A DNA stretch of 64,000 nt from Lactobacillus hominis DSM 23910 = CRBIP 24.179 (GCF_000296835.1 NZ_CAKE01000022.1:1-64000); one strand, 5' to 3'; shown: positions 45,939-56,534, numbered from the stretch's first letter. Program-made: numbers and translations. Notes: a model not told the origin generated them from the letters alone.

Positions 45939-47324
45939 ATGGCACAAGTTTTAACTCAATTTGATACAATTGCTGCAATTTCTACGCCACTTGGTGAGGG
46001 TGGCATTTCAATTGTCCGTTTGTCAGGACAAGATGCTGTGAAAATTGCAAATAAAGTTTTTAAAGGAGCAAATTTAGCTAAAGTCGCATCGCATACCATT
46101 CATTATGGACATGTGATAGATCCTGAAACTAATAAGGTAATTGATGAATGTATGGCAACTGTCATGCTCGCTCCAAAAACATTTACACGTGAAAATATCG
46201 TCGAAATTTCTTGTCACGGTGGAATTGTCGTTACTAATGATATTTTGCAATTGCTTTTAGCAAATGGCGCTCGAATGGCAGATCCAGGTGAATTTACCAA
46301 GAGAGCCTTTATGAATGGGCGTATTGATTTAACACAAGCTGAATCAGTCATGGATATGGTGCGCGCTAAAACTGATCGTGCGCGTCAAGTGGCTATGAAT
46401 CAACTTGAAGGCGGCTTAATGACAAAAATAAAGGCTATGCGCCAAGACCTACTAGATACCATGGCTCAGGAAGAAGTAAATATCGATTATCCTGAATATG
46501 ATATGGATGATATGACTGGTCAGGAAATGAAGCAAAAGGCAATTTCTGTTTCTAAAAAGATCGATGAGCTTTTAAATACAGCCCAGGAAGGTAAAATTAT
46601 TCGCTCAGGTTTAGCTACGGCAATTGTTGGGAAACCTAATGTCGGTAAATCATCTTTATTGAATTATTTAACTCAAGATGACAAGGCCATTGTGACCGAT
46701 GTGGCAGGAACTACGCGTGATACTTTGGAAGAATATGTGTCAGTCAAGGGCGCTGCTTTAAAGCTAATTGATACTGCAGGAATTCATGAAACTTCTGACA
46801 AAGTAGAAAAAATCGGGGTCGAAAGATCTAAAAAAGCAGTTGATCAAGCTGATCTTGTCTTGCTCTTACTTGATTCTAGTCGTGAATTAGAACAAGAAGA
46901 TCGCGATTTATTAGAATTTACAAAAAATAAAAAACGTATTATTGTTCTAAATAAAAACGATTTGGGTCAAAAGATTAGTCCAGAAACAATTAAAAAGATG
47001 ACTGATAGTCCAGTAGTTGTAACGTCAGTTTTGCAAAAAGAAAACTTGGACCAATTAGAAAATGCAATTGAGAAGTTATTCTTTAAGGGAATTGAAAATT
47101 CAGCTGATCAAGTACTAGTTACTAACCAGCGTCAAGCAAGTCTTTTGGTAAAAGCTAGACAAGCATTAGCTGAAGTAATTAAGGGCGTTGATGATGATAT
47201 GCCGCTTGATTTAGTCCAAATAGATTTAACCAATGCTTGGAATGATCTAGGTGAAATTACAGGTGAAAGTGCACCTGATGAGTTAATTACGCAGTTATTT
47301 AGTCAATTCTGTCTAGGAAAGTAG
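45939..47324 (+). CDS. mnmE: tRNA uridine-5-carboxymethylaminomethyl GTPase MnmE
   Basis: This 461-residue GTPase has an N-terminal tetrahydrofolate-binding domain ([19 protein letters not shown]), a helical domain, an inserted G domain ([17 protein letters not shown]) and the C-terminal CLGK with the essential Cys. With MnmG it modifies wobble uridine 34. It lies 9 bp before mnmG. Confidence 0.97.
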   Translation: MAQVLTQFDTIAAISTPLGEGGISIVRLSGQDAVKIANKVFKGANLAKVASHTIHYGHVIDPETNKVIDECMATVMLAPKTFTRENIVEISCHGGIVVTNDILQLLLANGARMADPGEFTKRAFMNGRIDLTQAESVMDMVRAKTDRARQVAMNQLEGGLMTKIKAMRQDLLDTMAQEEVNIDYPEYDMDDMTGQEMKQKAISVSKKIDELLNTAQEGKIIRSGLATAIVGKPNVGKSSLLNYLTQDDKAIVTDVAGTTRDTLEEYVSVKGAALKLIDTAGIHETSDKVEKIGVERSKKAVDQADLVLLLLDSSRELEQEDRDLLEFTKNKKRIIVLNKNDLGQKISPETIKKMTDSPVVVTSVLQKENLDQLENAIEKLFFKGIENSADQVLVTNQRQASLLVKARQALAEVIKGVDDDMPLDLVQIDLTNAWNDLGEITGESAPDELITQLFSQFCLGK

Positions 47325-47333
47325 GAAGCATAT

Positions 47334-49259
47334 ATGAAGACATATGAATCTAATGAATATGATGTAATTGTCGTTGGAGCGGGGCATGCTGGCTGTGAAG
47401 CAGCCTTAGCTGCTGCCCACATGGGTGAAAAGACTTTATTATTAACAATTAATTTGGATATGGTTGCTTTTATGCCGTGTAATCCTTCTGTGGGAGGACC
47501 TGCTAAAGGAACTGTGGTGCGCGAAATTGATGCTTTAGGCGGTCAAATGGGCAAAAATATTGATGCTACTTATGTACAAATGAGAATGCTTAATACGGGA
47601 AAAGGTCCAGCTGTTCGTGCTTTACGTGCGCAAGCTGATAAGTGGCAATATCATGAACATATGAAAGACACCATTGAAAATACGCCTAATTTAACTTTGC
47701 GTCAGGGTGTAGCAGATGAATTAATCGTTGAAGATGGCGTATGTAAAGGCTTAGTTACAAATACTGGTGCTAGATATTTGGCTAAAAGCGTAGTTTTGAC
47801 AACCGGTACTGCTGCTCGCGGTAAAATTATCATTGGCGAATTGACTTATTCTTCTGGTCCTAACAACTCGCTTCCTTCAATTAAGTTACCTGAAAATTTG
47901 GAAAAACTTGGCTTTAAATTGCGTCGCTTTAAAACAGGAACTCCTCCTCGTGTAGATGGCAATACGGTCGATTATTCTAAAACTGAAGAAGAACCTGGCG
48001 ATAGCGAGCCACGCCATTTTTCTTACACAACTAGCGATGCTAATTACATTAAGCCTGAAGATCAGATGTCATGCTACATGACTTATACCAACCCTAAGAC
48101 GCATGAAATTATACGTCAAAATCTGGATCGTGCACCGATGTTTTCCGGCATTATCAAGGGCGTGGGCCCACGTTATTGTCCATCAATTGAAGATAAGGTT
48201 GTTCGTTTTGCGGACAAAGACCGTCACCAAATATTCTTAGAACCCGAAGGTCGCCATACTAAAGAAATTTATGTTGGGGATTTTTCAACTTCAATGCCTG
48301 AAGAAGTACAACTGAAAATGGTGCACTCTGTTGCTGGATTAGAGCATGCCGAATTGATGCGTCCAGGATATGCAATTGAATATGATGTTATTGAACCTTG
48401 GCAGCTCAAGCATACTTTGGAAACTAAGAATATTAAAAACTTATTTACTGCTGGACAAATGAACGGAACATCTGGCTATGAAGAAGCTGGCGGACAAGGT
48501 TTAATTGCCGGAATCAATGCTGCGTTGCGCGCACAAAATAAGCCAGGCTTTACTTTACAAAGAGACGAAGCTTATATTGGCGTATTAATTGATGATTTAG
48601 TAACTAAGGGCACTAATGAACCATACCGACTGCTTACTAGTCGTGCTGAATATCGTTTATTATTGCGTCATGACAATGCAGACTTGCGTTTAACTGAAAA
48701 AGGCCATGAACTTGGTTTGATTTCTGAAGAACGTTACCAAGAGTTTGAAGCTAAAAAGAAGGCTATTGCTGATGCTATGCAGGTTATTAAAGAAGTAAAA
48801 ATCCATCCAACTGATGAAGTCCAAGAATATTTAGCTTCAATTAAGCAAGATCGTCTAAATGCAGGCGTTAGCGGTGCTGACTTTTTAAAGAGACCGCGTG
48901 TTAGTTTTGAAGCTATTGAAAAACTAGTTGGTCATCCGTTAGCTAGTGATCGCTATGTAAAAGAGCAAGTTGAAATTGCTCTTAAGTATGAGGGCTATAT
49001 CAAGAAAGAAAATGTTATGGTTGATCGTTTGCACCGGTTGGAATCTAAGAAGATTCCAGAAGGCATTGACTATAATGCTATTTCAAGTTTAGCTACTGAA
49101 GCACGTCAAAAATTCGAAAAAATTCGTCCAGAATCAATTGCCCAAGCAGAAAGAATTTCTGGCGTAAATCCAGCAGATTTAGCAATTTTGACAGCCTATA
49201 TTCAACAAGGCAAGATAGCTAAACTGCCTGGATATGGCTCAAAGAAAAACGAAAAATAA
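47334..49259 (+). CDS. mnmG: tRNA uridine-5-carboxymethylaminomethyl modification enzyme MnmG
   Basis: This 641-residue FAD enzyme has the N-terminal motif [18 protein letters not shown], the active segment [13 protein letters not shown], and the C-terminal LTAYIQQG region. It is the partner of MnmE. GGAAG precedes the ATG. The two genes form an operon. Confidence 0.97.
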   Translation: MKTYESNEYDVIVVGAGHAGCEAALAAAHMGEKTLLLTINLDMVAFMPCNPSVGGPAKGTVVREIDALGGQMGKNIDATYVQMRMLNTGKGPAVRALRAQADKWQYHEHMKDTIENTPNLTLRQGVADELIVEDGVCKGLVTNTGARYLAKSVVLTTGTAARGKIIIGELTYSSGPNNSLPSIKLPENLEKLGFKLRRFKTGTPPRVDGNTVDYSKTEEEPGDSEPRHFSYTTSDANYIKPEDQMSCYMTYTNPKTHEIIRQNLDRAPMFSGIIKGVGPRYCPSIEDKVVRFADKDRHQIFLEPEGRHTKEIYVGDFSTSMPEEVQLKMVHSVAGLEHAELMRPGYAIEYDVIEPWQLKHTLETKNIKNLFTAGQMNGTSGYEEAGGQGLIAGINAALRAQNKPGFTLQRDEAYIGVLIDDLVTKGTNEPYRLLTSRAEYRLLLRHDNADLRLTEKGHELGLISEERYQEFEAKKKAIADAMQVIKEVKIHPTDEVQEYLASIKQDRLNAGVSGADFLKRPRVSFEAIEKLVGHPLASDRYVKEQVEIALKYEGYIKKENVMVDRLHRLESKKIPEGIDYNAISSLATEARQKFEKIRPESIAQAERISGVNPADLAILTAYIQQGKIAKLPGYGSKKNEK

Positions 49260-49277
49260 CGAAAAATCTGAATAAAG

Positions 49278-49309
49278 AGCACTATTTGAAAAAATAGTGC
49301 TTTTTTTGC
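49278..49309 (+). terminator. Terminator after mnmG
   Basis: The perfect arms AGCACTATTT and AAATAGTGCT have a GAAA loop, followed by a T-run. Confidence 0.92.
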
Positions 49310-49469
49310 TTTTAATATTACAAAAATGTTACAAAATCAAAAATATAAAAAATTATGATCACTTAATCACATCAAAAAATCCTCATAGGATAGAACTTAT
49401 TGTGCTATTTTAAATAAGTTTGTGAAATAATTATCTTTATATTTACGTATATCCTTGTATAGCAAGAAA

Positions 49470-49483
49470 TGAAAACACTTTCA
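49470..49483. promoter_or_regulatory. cre-like site upstream of pyruvate oxidase
   Basis: TGAAAACACTTTCA fits the CcpA site consensus TGWAANCGNTNWCA except for CG to CA in the centre. It lies about 67 bp upstream of the start codon, suggesting catabolite control of pox. Confidence 0.5.
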
Positions 49484-49549
49484 AAGTGTGCACAAGTGTG
49501 GTTTAATTTAGATGTACAGAAATAGAATTTAAGGAGATGCGTATATATT

Positions 49550-51358
49550 ATGGCAAAAATTAATGGCTCAGATGCTATGCTAAAAGTTCTATATGATTGG
49601 GGAATTGATCATATTTATGGTTTCCCAGGTGGTTCATTCGACTCAAGTATGAACGCTATTTATGATTTCAGAGATAAGATGAAATTCATTGAAGTTCGTC
49701 ACGAAGAAGCAGGTTCTTTGGCAGCTTCAGCTGAATATAAATTAACTGGTAAGTTAGGTGTATGTTTTGGCTCAGCTGGACCTGGTGCTGCGCACTTATT
49801 CAACGGTTTATACGATGCTAAGTATGACAAGACTCCAATGGTAGCAATTGTTGCTAACGTACCAACTAGTCGTCAAGATATTGATTTCTTCCAAGCCTTT
49901 GACGAAGACAAATGGTTCTTAGATGCTAGCGTATGGTGCGCTTCAGCTAAGACTGCTGATTTAATTCCAGTTCTGACTGATGAAGCAATTCGTCAAGCTT
50001 ACGCAAGAAAAGGTCCTGCAGTTTTAATAATTCCTAAGGACTATGGCTGGCAAAAGATTGAAGACAACTTCCGTGTAAACAAGGATGCTAAGCCAGAAGC
50101 TAACTACCCAGCTCCAACTAAGACTTCGGTTGACGAAGCTATTAAGTTGATCAATGAAGCTAAGAATCCTGTAGTTTACTTTGGTAACGGTGCTAAGGAT
50201 GCTAGCGAAGAATTAAAGGAATTTTCTGACAAATACAAGATGCCACTTCTTTCATCTTACTTAGGTAAGGGTGTTGTAGAAGACGCATTCCCAGCATACA
50301 TGGGTACTATTGGCCGTATTGGGCCAAAGCCAGCTAACGAAGTTCAAAGCTATGCTGACTTAGTTGTTTGGGTTGGTAACAACTCACCATTCTCATTGTT
50401 ATGGTTCAACAAAGACACTAAGGTAATCCAAATTGATGTTGATGAAGCTAAGTTTGGTAAACGTCACTCAGTTGATGTTTCAATGCTTGCTGATTCTAAG
50501 AAGAGTTTACGTGCATTAATTGATGCTGGCGAAGAAAAGGCAGAAACTCCACTTTACAAGGCAGCTTTAGCTGACCGTGAAAATTGGGATGCATGGCATG
50601 AAAGCTTCAAGGATTCTGATGAAATGCCAGTTCGTCCAGAACCAATCTTTGATGTAATTAACAAAGAAGCTGACGATGACGCAATCTTTGCTATTGATGT
50701 TGGTAACGTTAATGTAGATCATACTCGTTTGCTTAAGATGCATGATGATCAAAAATGGACTACTTCAGGTCTTCACGCAACTATGGGTTATGGTGCACCA
50801 GCTGCTCTTACTGCAGCAACTGTATATCCAGACCGTGAAGTTTGGAACTTAGCTGGTGATGGTGGCTTTGCTATGATGAGTCAAGAATTATTGACTATGG
50901 CTCGTTACAACATGCACATCTTGAATGTGGTATTTACTAATGAAACTTTAGGATACATTCAAGCAGAACAAGAAGATGAATCTCACCAACCATTATCTGG
51001 TGTTATCATTCCAGATAACAACTGGGCAAAAGTTGCCGAAGGTATGAATGTCAAGGGTGTTGTAGTACGTACCAAGAAAGAATTCGAAGACGCAGTCAAG
51101 GAATTCAAGAAGATGGATGGTCCAATGCTTATTGATATTAAGTACACTCATGAAATGCCATACTCAACTGAATTAAATACTTTAAGTGATCCAGCCTTTG
51201 TTGAGAAGTATCAAGCAGAAGCTTTGAAGCCATTCAGTTACTTCGCAGAAAAATATGGTGTTGAAGCAGATGCCGCAAGTGGCGCTTCTGAGCACGAAGA
51301 AGAAAGTGCAGAAGAAGTAGTTGAAACTGATACTTCATCTGGAGCATCAAGACATTAA
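49550..51358 (+). CDS. pox: Pyruvate oxidase (TPP- and FAD-dependent)
   Basis: This 602-residue enzyme converts pyruvate, phosphate and oxygen to acetyl phosphate, CO2 and H2O2. The N-terminal TPP-pyrimidine domain holds the catalytic Glu in VRHEEAGS. A FAD-binding domain occupies the middle (YFGNGAKDASEE onwards). The TPP-pyrophosphate motif is GDGGFAMMSQELLT with NVVFTNETLG. The tail after about residue 575 is acidic and has two SGASxH repeats (SGASEH and SGASRH). AAGGAG precedes the ATG. It is monocistronic. Confidence 0.93.
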   Translation: MAKINGSDAMLKVLYDWGIDHIYGFPGGSFDSSMNAIYDFRDKMKFIEVRHEEAGSLAASAEYKLTGKLGVCFGSAGPGAAHLFNGLYDAKYDKTPMVAIVANVPTSRQDIDFFQAFDEDKWFLDASVWCASAKTADLIPVLTDEAIRQAYARKGPAVLIIPKDYGWQKIEDNFRVNKDAKPEANYPAPTKTSVDEAIKLINEAKNPVVYFGNGAKDASEELKEFSDKYKMPLLSSYLGKGVVEDAFPAYMGTIGRIGPKPANEVQSYADLVVWVGNNSPFSLLWFNKDTKVIQIDVDEAKFGKRHSVDVSMLADSKKSLRALIDAGEEKAETPLYKAALADRENWDAWHESFKDSDEMPVRPEPIFDVINKEADDDAIFAIDVGNVNVDHTRLLKMHDDQKWTTSGLHATMGYGAPAALTAATVYPDREVWNLAGDGGFAMMSQELLTMARYNMHILNVVFTNETLGYIQAEQEDESHQPLSGVIIPDNNWAKVAEGMNVKGVVVRTKKEFEDAVKEFKKMDGPMLIDIKYTHEMPYSTELNTLSDPAFVEKYQAEALKPFSYFAEKYGVEADAASGASEHEEESAEEVVETDTSSGASRH

Positions 51359-51395
51359 TTTAAGCATAATATAGAAGAATAGATACGCCTGTAAA

Positions 51396-51433
51396 AGAAA
51401 TGTTTCTAAGTTTTAAGAAACATTTCTTTTTTT
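51396..51433 (+). terminator. Terminator after pyruvate oxidase
   Basis: The arms AGAAATGTTTCT and AGAAACATTTCT are followed by a T-run that also begins the 42-bp direct repeat. Confidence 0.88.
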
Positions 51434-51469
51434 AACTAAAAGTAAGCAAAACTGTGCGAAAAGTTGGCA
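51428..51469. repeat. 42-bp direct repeat, left copy
   Basis: It is identical over 42 bp to 53389-53430. The two copies flank the ABC transporter region. It starts with TTTTTTAACTAAAAG and ends GAAAAGTTGGCA. Confidence 0.9.
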
Positions 51470-51490
51470 TAATCAAAATAATGAGAGTTG

Positions 51491-51519
51491 TTGACAATCA
51501 AATTATAATAGCTTAAAAT
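51491..51519 (+). promoter_or_regulatory. Promoter of the ABC transporter islet
   Basis: TTGACA (51491-51496), a 17-bp spacer and TAAAAT (51514-51519) form a near-consensus promoter inside the islet. Confidence 0.7.
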
Positions 51520-51577
51520 TTTGTTAATTTACTTTTAATGATATCGCTATAGAGAGTGGTAAAGCATATGCTTTTCA

Positions 51578-51655
51578 ATGTGTTATGGAGTAGGTAGTGA
51601 CTCTGAAAGAAAATTAGAAAAGGAAGTCCAATCCTTAGAAGATATTATTCTTTAA
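51578..51655 (+). CDS. Candidate 25-residue peptide upstream of the ABC transporter
   Basis: The ORF begins MCYGVGSDSERKLEK and ends VQSLEDIIL. It sits between the islet promoter and the transporter gene, 24 bp from the latter. It has a hydrophobic Cys-containing start and an acidic-basic end. No good ribosome site is seen, only GAGAGTGG about 20 bases upstream. It may be an exported peptide precursor, a regulatory upstream ORF or the relic of a lost gene. Confidence 0.35.
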   Translation: MCYGVGSDSERKLEKEVQSLEDIIL

Positions 51656-51679
51656 TTAAATTATTATGTAGGTGATTTT

Positions 51680-53293
51680 ATGCGTGCTGTTCTAAAAGAG
51701 CTTAATGGCAAATACAAGTTTGAGTATTTTCTTTTTTTAGGAATGAATATTATTAATACGTGTATTGAAACATCTAATGTTTTTTTGGAAGGTATGCTAA
51801 TAAATTCACTAGTATATAAGGCTGATAGGACATCATTCATACGCAATATAGTAGTGATAATAGCTTTAAACGTCATAAGATTGTTTTTGTCTTTTTTTAT
51901 AAATAAAATTCAAATTCTAAAGTTTAGAAAAATAAACATAGAAGTAAACGATACGATAATAAAGAAGCTTTATTCAAAAGATACGTTAGAAGTCTTAAAA
52001 CTAGATCCTATTCAAACTGCAGATAGAATTACGGAAGACACTAATGAAATCTTAAATTTCCTGTTTCAAACAGTAAATCAGATAACTTCAATTGTTATTT
52101 CCTCGATTATAATTTTTATTTATATTATTAAAGCCAAATCTCACTTTTTCTTGCTGGTAATGATTTTGCTACCAGCCTATATTATTTTGTACCTCTTTTT
52201 AAAACCTAAAATATTCAAAATAAACTTAGAATTAAGACGGATTTACAATGAATATTTTTCTGGGTTTGCTGAATGGCTGAATAGATATGTTGAAATTAAA
52301 GGCAATAAACGCGAAGAGATGGAATCTAAAAGGTGGAAAAAGACCAAAGCATCTCTTTTAAATATTACAAGAAGAAACTTTTTTCTTAATTTGGGAATGT
52401 CTACCGGCGAGATCGTCTTACAATTGATTTTTCAGTTAATATTGTTTATTAATGGCGGATTGGCCGTAATATCGGGAAGCATGACAATAGGAGCTTTTTC
52501 AGTTCTTTTCCAATATTTTAATCAATTATTAGGACAAGTAGATGAGATCTTTTCTATTTTATTTAACTTTGAATCTTTCCGGGTTGCATACATGCGAATT
52601 GATCAATTGATGTCTATCCGGAATGAAGTAGACGGAGAAATAGTCATTCCTAAGATTGAAAATATCCAAGTTCATAATTTCAATATTAGTCTAGATGCAC
52701 GAAAGACGTTATTTTCCAAAAAACTTACATGTAGTTTTAATAATTCTGGTCTTTACGTTGTTAGAGGCAGAAATGGAATAGGAAAGTCTACTTTTTTAAG
52801 GACGATAATTGGACTGTATACGCCAGCAAAAAAAGGAACAATTTTAATAAACAATATAGATATTGACTTAATAAACAAGAAAAAACTTAGAGAAGATAAT
52901 ATAAGCTGCTTATTCCAAGACACGATTCTTCCCAATTGTCTTGTAAGAGAATATTTAGATATGTATGTAAATGAGAGTAACGAAGATCATATTTCTGAAG
53001 ATCAATATTTCCAAAAAGTATTTAGCTCTTCGCAATTTAACATAAAAAAAGTGTTAGATAAGAAAATGACTGAGCTTTCAACAGGCGAAATACAATTAGT
53101 AAAACTTTACTCTGCTATTTTGAAAAAGAAGGCGCACTGCTTTTTATTAGATGAGCCATTAGCTAATATTTATCCTGAATTGCAATCAGATTTATTAAGC
53201 TTATTGAAAAAAATAGCGCAAACTAATCTAGTTATAATCATTAGTCATGATCTTGGAATTGAGGAAAAAGCTAAAAATATAAGGATAAGATAA
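51680..53293 (+). CDS. ABC transporter with fused membrane and ATPase domains
   Basis: This 537-residue half-transporter has about six membrane helices in the first 300 residues. The ATPase has Walker A GRNGIGKST, Q-loop SCLFQDT, a signature reading LSTGEIQ instead of LSGGQ, Walker B HCFLLDEPLANI and H-loop IIISHD. No peptidase C39 domain is present. The type is seen in peptide, bacteriocin and drug exporters. It should form a homodimer. Codons such as ATA and AGA are frequent compared with neighbours, suggesting transfer. It is flanked by a 42-bp direct repeat. Confidence 0.85.
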   Translation: MRAVLKELNGKYKFEYFLFLGMNIINTCIETSNVFLEGMLINSLVYKADRTSFIRNIVVIIALNVIRLFLSFFINKIQILKFRKINIEVNDTIIKKLYSKDTLEVLKLDPIQTADRITEDTNEILNFLFQTVNQITSIVISSIIIFIYIIKAKSHFFLLVMILLPAYIILYLFLKPKIFKINLELRRIYNEYFSGFAEWLNRYVEIKGNKREEMESKRWKKTKASLLNITRRNFFLNLGMSTGEIVLQLIFQLILFINGGLAVISGSMTIGAFSVLFQYFNQLLGQVDEIFSILFNFESFRVAYMRIDQLMSIRNEVDGEIVIPKIENIQVHNFNISLDARKTLFSKKLTCSFNNSGLYVVRGRNGIGKSTFLRTIIGLYTPAKKGTILINNIDIDLINKKKLREDNISCLFQDTILPNCLVREYLDMYVNESNEDHISEDQYFQKVFSSSQFNIKKVLDKKMTELSTGEIQLVKLYSAILKKKAHCFLLDEPLANIYPELQSDLLSLLKKIAQTNLVIIISHDLGIEEKAKNIRIR

Positions 53294-53294
53294 C

Positions 53295-53339
53295 TATGAA
53301 AAATTTTCTACACCTTTTGCTGGTGGGCTTTATGAAATA
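53295..53339 (+). CDS. Candidate 14-residue hydrophobic peptide
   Basis: The ORF MKNFLHLLLVGFMK starts two bases after the ABC stop. It has no clear ribosome site, though translation could couple. It may be chance. Confidence 0.2.
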
Positions 53340-53388
53340 AAACGGATTGCTATAATTACCAAACTAATTTATGTAGCATATGGATCAC

Positions 53389-53430
53389 TTTTTTAACTAA
53401 AAGTAAGCAAAACTGTGCGAAAAGTTGGCA
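53389..53430. repeat. 42-bp direct repeat, right copy
   Basis: It is identical to 51428-51469. It lies just upstream of gnd, with a TATACT -10-like sequence 7 bp beyond it. Confidence 0.9.
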
Positions 53431-53485
53431 AAAAAAGTATACTAGTAATTGAATGAATAAAACTAATTAAATGGAGGCACTATTT

Positions 53486-54874
53486 ATGCAACAATTTGGG
53501 GTTATTGGCCTTTCAGTCATGGGTAAAAACCTTGCATTAAATGTTAAAAATCACGGCTTCTCTGTATCTGGATTTTCAATTGATAAGCCAGAAGTTGATG
53601 CTTTAGCTAAGTATGAAGATAAGGATTTAAAGCCTACTTATACTTGGGAAGAATTCGTTAACTCTTTGGAAAAGCCACGTAAGATTTTGATTCAAATTAT
53701 GGCAGGTAAGCCAGTTGATGAAACTTTACAAAAATTACTTCCACTACTTGATAAGGGCGATATTTTAATTGATGGTGGTAACTCAAACTTCCACGATACC
53801 AACCGTCGCGCTCATGAAATGGCTAAGCATGGAATTCACTTCTTTGGTATGGGTGTCTCTGGTGGTGAAGAAGGGGCACTTAATGGTCCAGCTTTGATGC
53901 CAGGTGGAGATGAAAAAGCTTATGAAGAAGTAGCACCAATTTTAGAAGCAATTGCAGCAAAAACACCTACTGGTCAGCCATGTGTTGGTTACATTGGGTC
54001 AGAAGGTAGTGGTCACTACGTAAAAATGGTTCATAACGGTATTGAATATGGAATTATGCAAATTATCGCCGAAGTATATGACGTTTTGCGTACTGCGGGC
54101 AACTATTCAAACAACGAAATGAGTGAAATTTTTGCTAACTGGGACAAGGGTGCTCTTCAAGCTTATTTAATTGAAATCACTTCAAAAGTTCTTAAGCAAA
54201 AAGATGACCTAACTGATGACAATATTATTGATCATATCTTAAATGAGGCTTCTTACAAGGGAACTGGTAACTGGATGTTAGAAGATGCAATTAAGTTGGG
54301 TGCGCCAATTACTGTTATTGCTGAAGCAGTGCTAGCTCGTTTTATGTCAAAAGCTACCTTTAGAGATGGTACTGCTCCTAAGATGGATCAAGCTAGAGCT
54401 CCTAAAGATTTAGTAGATAAATTAGGCAAAGCATTGTACTTAGCCATGGCTGTATCATATGCTCAAGGATTTGAACAAATGACTATGGCAGCTAATGCTT
54501 ATAACTGGAAATTGCACTTTTCAACTATTGCTCAAAACTGGGAAGCCGGCTGTATTATTCGCTCACAAATGCTTCACGACATTAAGTTTGCTTATAATTC
54601 AGATCCTGATTTGAAGAACTTATTTAAGGCACCATTCTTTGCTAAGGTTATGAATAGCAACCTTGATGCATTAAAAGAAGTTGTACAAATTGCTGCTGAA
54701 GCTGGCGTACCAACTCCAACTTTAAGTGCTGCGCTTAATTACTTAGAATCAATTTTCAACCCACGTTTACCACAGAACATTATTCAAGGACAACGTGATT
54801 ACTTTGGTGCTCACACTTACCAAAGAAATGATCGTCCAGGTACATTCCATACTGAATGGTATGAAGAAAAATAA
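53486..54874 (+). CDS. gnd: 6-phosphogluconate dehydrogenase (decarboxylating)
   Basis: This 462-residue enzyme oxidises 6-phosphogluconate to ribulose-5-phosphate and NAD(P)H. The N-terminal Rossmann motif is GVIGLSVMGKNLALNV. The substrate signature IDGGNSNFHDT and the catalytic GVSGGEEGAL and HNGIEYG are present. The all-helical C-terminal domain is complete. I start at the ATG at 53486, with GGAGG upstream; an ATG overlapping that site is excluded. A parS-like site follows the stop. Confidence 0.95.
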   Translation: MQQFGVIGLSVMGKNLALNVKNHGFSVSGFSIDKPEVDALAKYEDKDLKPTYTWEEFVNSLEKPRKILIQIMAGKPVDETLQKLLPLLDKGDILIDGGNSNFHDTNRRAHEMAKHGIHFFGMGVSGGEEGALNGPALMPGGDEKAYEEVAPILEAIAAKTPTGQPCVGYIGSEGSGHYVKMVHNGIEYGIMQIIAEVYDVLRTAGNYSNNEMSEIFANWDKGALQAYLIEITSKVLKQKDDLTDDNIIDHILNEASYKGTGNWMLEDAIKLGAPITVIAEAVLARFMSKATFRDGTAPKMDQARAPKDLVDKLGKALYLAMAVSYAQGFEQMTMAANAYNWKLHFSTIAQNWEAGCIIRSQMLHDIKFAYNSDPDLKNLFKAPFFAKVMNSNLDALKEVVQIAAEAGVPTPTLSAALNYLESIFNPRLPQNIIQGQRDYFGAHTYQRNDRPGTFHTEWYEEK

Positions 54875-54877
54875 ATT

Positions 54878-54893
54878 TGTTACACGTGAAACT
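54878..54893. other. parS-like site 4
   Basis: TGTTACACGTGAAACT is the same 16-mer as sites 1 and 2 in the opposite orientation. It lies between the gnd stop and its terminator. Confidence 0.85.
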
Positions 54894-54895
54894 TT

Positions 54896-54924
54896 AAAGC
54901 CACTACGAAAGTAGTGGCTTTTTG
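54896..54924 (+). terminator. Terminator after gnd
   Basis: The perfect arms AAAGCCACTAC and GTAGTGGCTTT have a GAAA loop followed by Ts. Confidence 0.9.
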
Positions 54925-54964
54925 CGGTAAAATAATATTTATATCAATCAGAAAGCGGGAAAGT

Positions 54965-56518
54965 ATGAAATACGAGGAAAAAAGCAATCTCAAATTAATG
55001 CTGCAAGCATTATGCGTGGGATTAATTGCTGGAGTTGTAGTGGGATTTTTTAGATATGGAATTGGTAAAACCGAAGCTTTTTGGCTCGATTTATTTAAAA
55101 AGTCGCACCAAAATCCATTATGGTTTATTGTAATCGTAGCAGGACTGGCATTAACTGGCATAATTGCAGGATATTTTGTTAAACAATATCCGCACGTTGG
55201 TGGGTCTGGTATTCCGGAAGTTAAATTACAAATGCAAGGAAAGTTAACTTTGCAATGGTGGCCGATTTTGTGGCGAAAGTTAATCGGCGGCATTATGGTT
55301 ATTGGAACAGGATTATTTTTAGGACCAGAAGGACCATCGCTTCAATTAGGTTCCACAATTGGTCAAGGAGTCGGCCAAGGCTTTAAGCAAACTAAAACAA
55401 ATTCACGAGTTTTGCTAGCAACAGGTGCTGCCAGTGGTTTATCAGCTGCTTTTGGTGCCCCTTTAAGTGGTGCGTTGTTTGTTTTAGAGGAAATTTTTCA
55501 TAATTTTTCGCCACGTGTGTGGATGAATGCCTTGGTGGGTGCGATTGCCTCGAACTTTGTTGTATCTAACTTATTTGGTCAAAAACCAGCTTTAGCTTTA
55601 GCTTACAATCATTCTTTCCCAATGCCACTTTATTGGCATTTAGTGTTATTAGGACTTATTTTGGGACTTTTAGGACACTTATATAAATTGGGCTTGTTTA
55701 ATTTTAAAAAGTTTTATGCAAAAATCACTTTTATTCCGCGCTGGCTACACGGATTGATTCCACTAGTGATCTTAATACCGATTATGTATTATTTGCCGCT
55801 AATTACTGGACCAGGTAATCATTTGATTTTGTCTTTACCTAAGTCAATTGCTTATAGCAGTTGGAATTTAGTAGAGATGCTGGCGATTTTTTATGTAATT
55901 AGAATTGCATTTTCAATTGTTTCTTATGATTCGGGTCTGCCGAGCGGCATCTTTTTACCAATTTTAACAATGGGTGCTTTAATTGGTGCAACTTACGGTC
56001 TATTTATGGTACAGCTGGGATTATTGCCACAAAAATTAGTTATTAATTTAATTATTTTTGCCATGGCTGGTTATTTTGCAGCAATTATTCGAGCACCATT
56101 TACAGCGATTATTTTAATTACTGAAATGGTCGGATCGCTGTTACATTTAATGCCGTTAGCTGTTGTAGCATTTATTGCTTTGTTAGTTGACCAATTACTT
56201 GGCGGCCGTCCAATTTATGATAGCTTAGCGGCTGCTATGGAGCCAAAATCTAGTGAAAAGGGATTGTGTGGAGAAGAAGATCAAATTTCAATCCCAGTCT
56301 ATGAAAGCAGTAAATTAGTCGATGAAAAAATTGAAGATGTTAAATGGCCGGATGATACCTTAATTAAAGTTATTCATCGCGGCAGTCAAGATATTATTCC
56401 GCATGGAGATACCGTGATTGTAGCTGGCGATTTATTAGTGCTAGCTGTTGATCAAAATCGACGCGGACAAGTCTATGATGCAATTAAAAAATTGCAAGGT
56501 GTCGAATTAGATGGATAG
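54965..56518 (+). CDS. ClC-family chloride channel/transporter with TrkA-C domain
   Basis: This 517-residue membrane protein has about ten or more helices. The ClC selectivity motifs are GGSGIPE, GPEGPSLQLG (with the gating Glu) and GLPSGIFLP. The C-terminal about 80 residues resemble a TrkA-C (RCK-C) domain (GDTVIVAGDLLVLAVD). It probably exchanges chloride or fluoride with protons. I start at the ATG at 54965, with GCGGGAAAG upstream; the 17 earlier codons run through the gnd terminator. Confidence 0.9.
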   Translation: MKYEEKSNLKLMLQALCVGLIAGVVVGFFRYGIGKTEAFWLDLFKKSHQNPLWFIVIVAGLALTGIIAGYFVKQYPHVGGSGIPEVKLQMQGKLTLQWWPILWRKLIGGIMVIGTGLFLGPEGPSLQLGSTIGQGVGQGFKQTKTNSRVLLATGAASGLSAAFGAPLSGALFVLEEIFHNFSPRVWMNALVGAIASNFVVSNLFGQKPALALAYNHSFPMPLYWHLVLLGLILGLLGHLYKLGLFNFKKFYAKITFIPRWLHGLIPLVILIPIMYYLPLITGPGNHLILSLPKSIAYSSWNLVEMLAIFYVIRIAFSIVSYDSGLPSGIFLPILTMGALIGATYGLFMVQLGLLPQKLVINLIIFAMAGYFAAIIRAPFTAIILITEMVGSLLHLMPLAVVAFIALLVDQLLGGRPIYDSLAAAMEPKSSEKGLCGEEDQISIPVYESSKLVDEKIEDVKWPDDTLIKVIHRGSQDIIPHGDTVIVAGDLLVLAVDQNRRGQVYDAIKKLQGVELDG

Positions 56519-56534
56519 CTTAAATATACAAAAT

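Noticed and set aside
54914-54964. Upstream extension of the ClC protein
   Set aside because: It passes through the gnd terminator and lacks a ribosome site; the ATG at 54965 is better.
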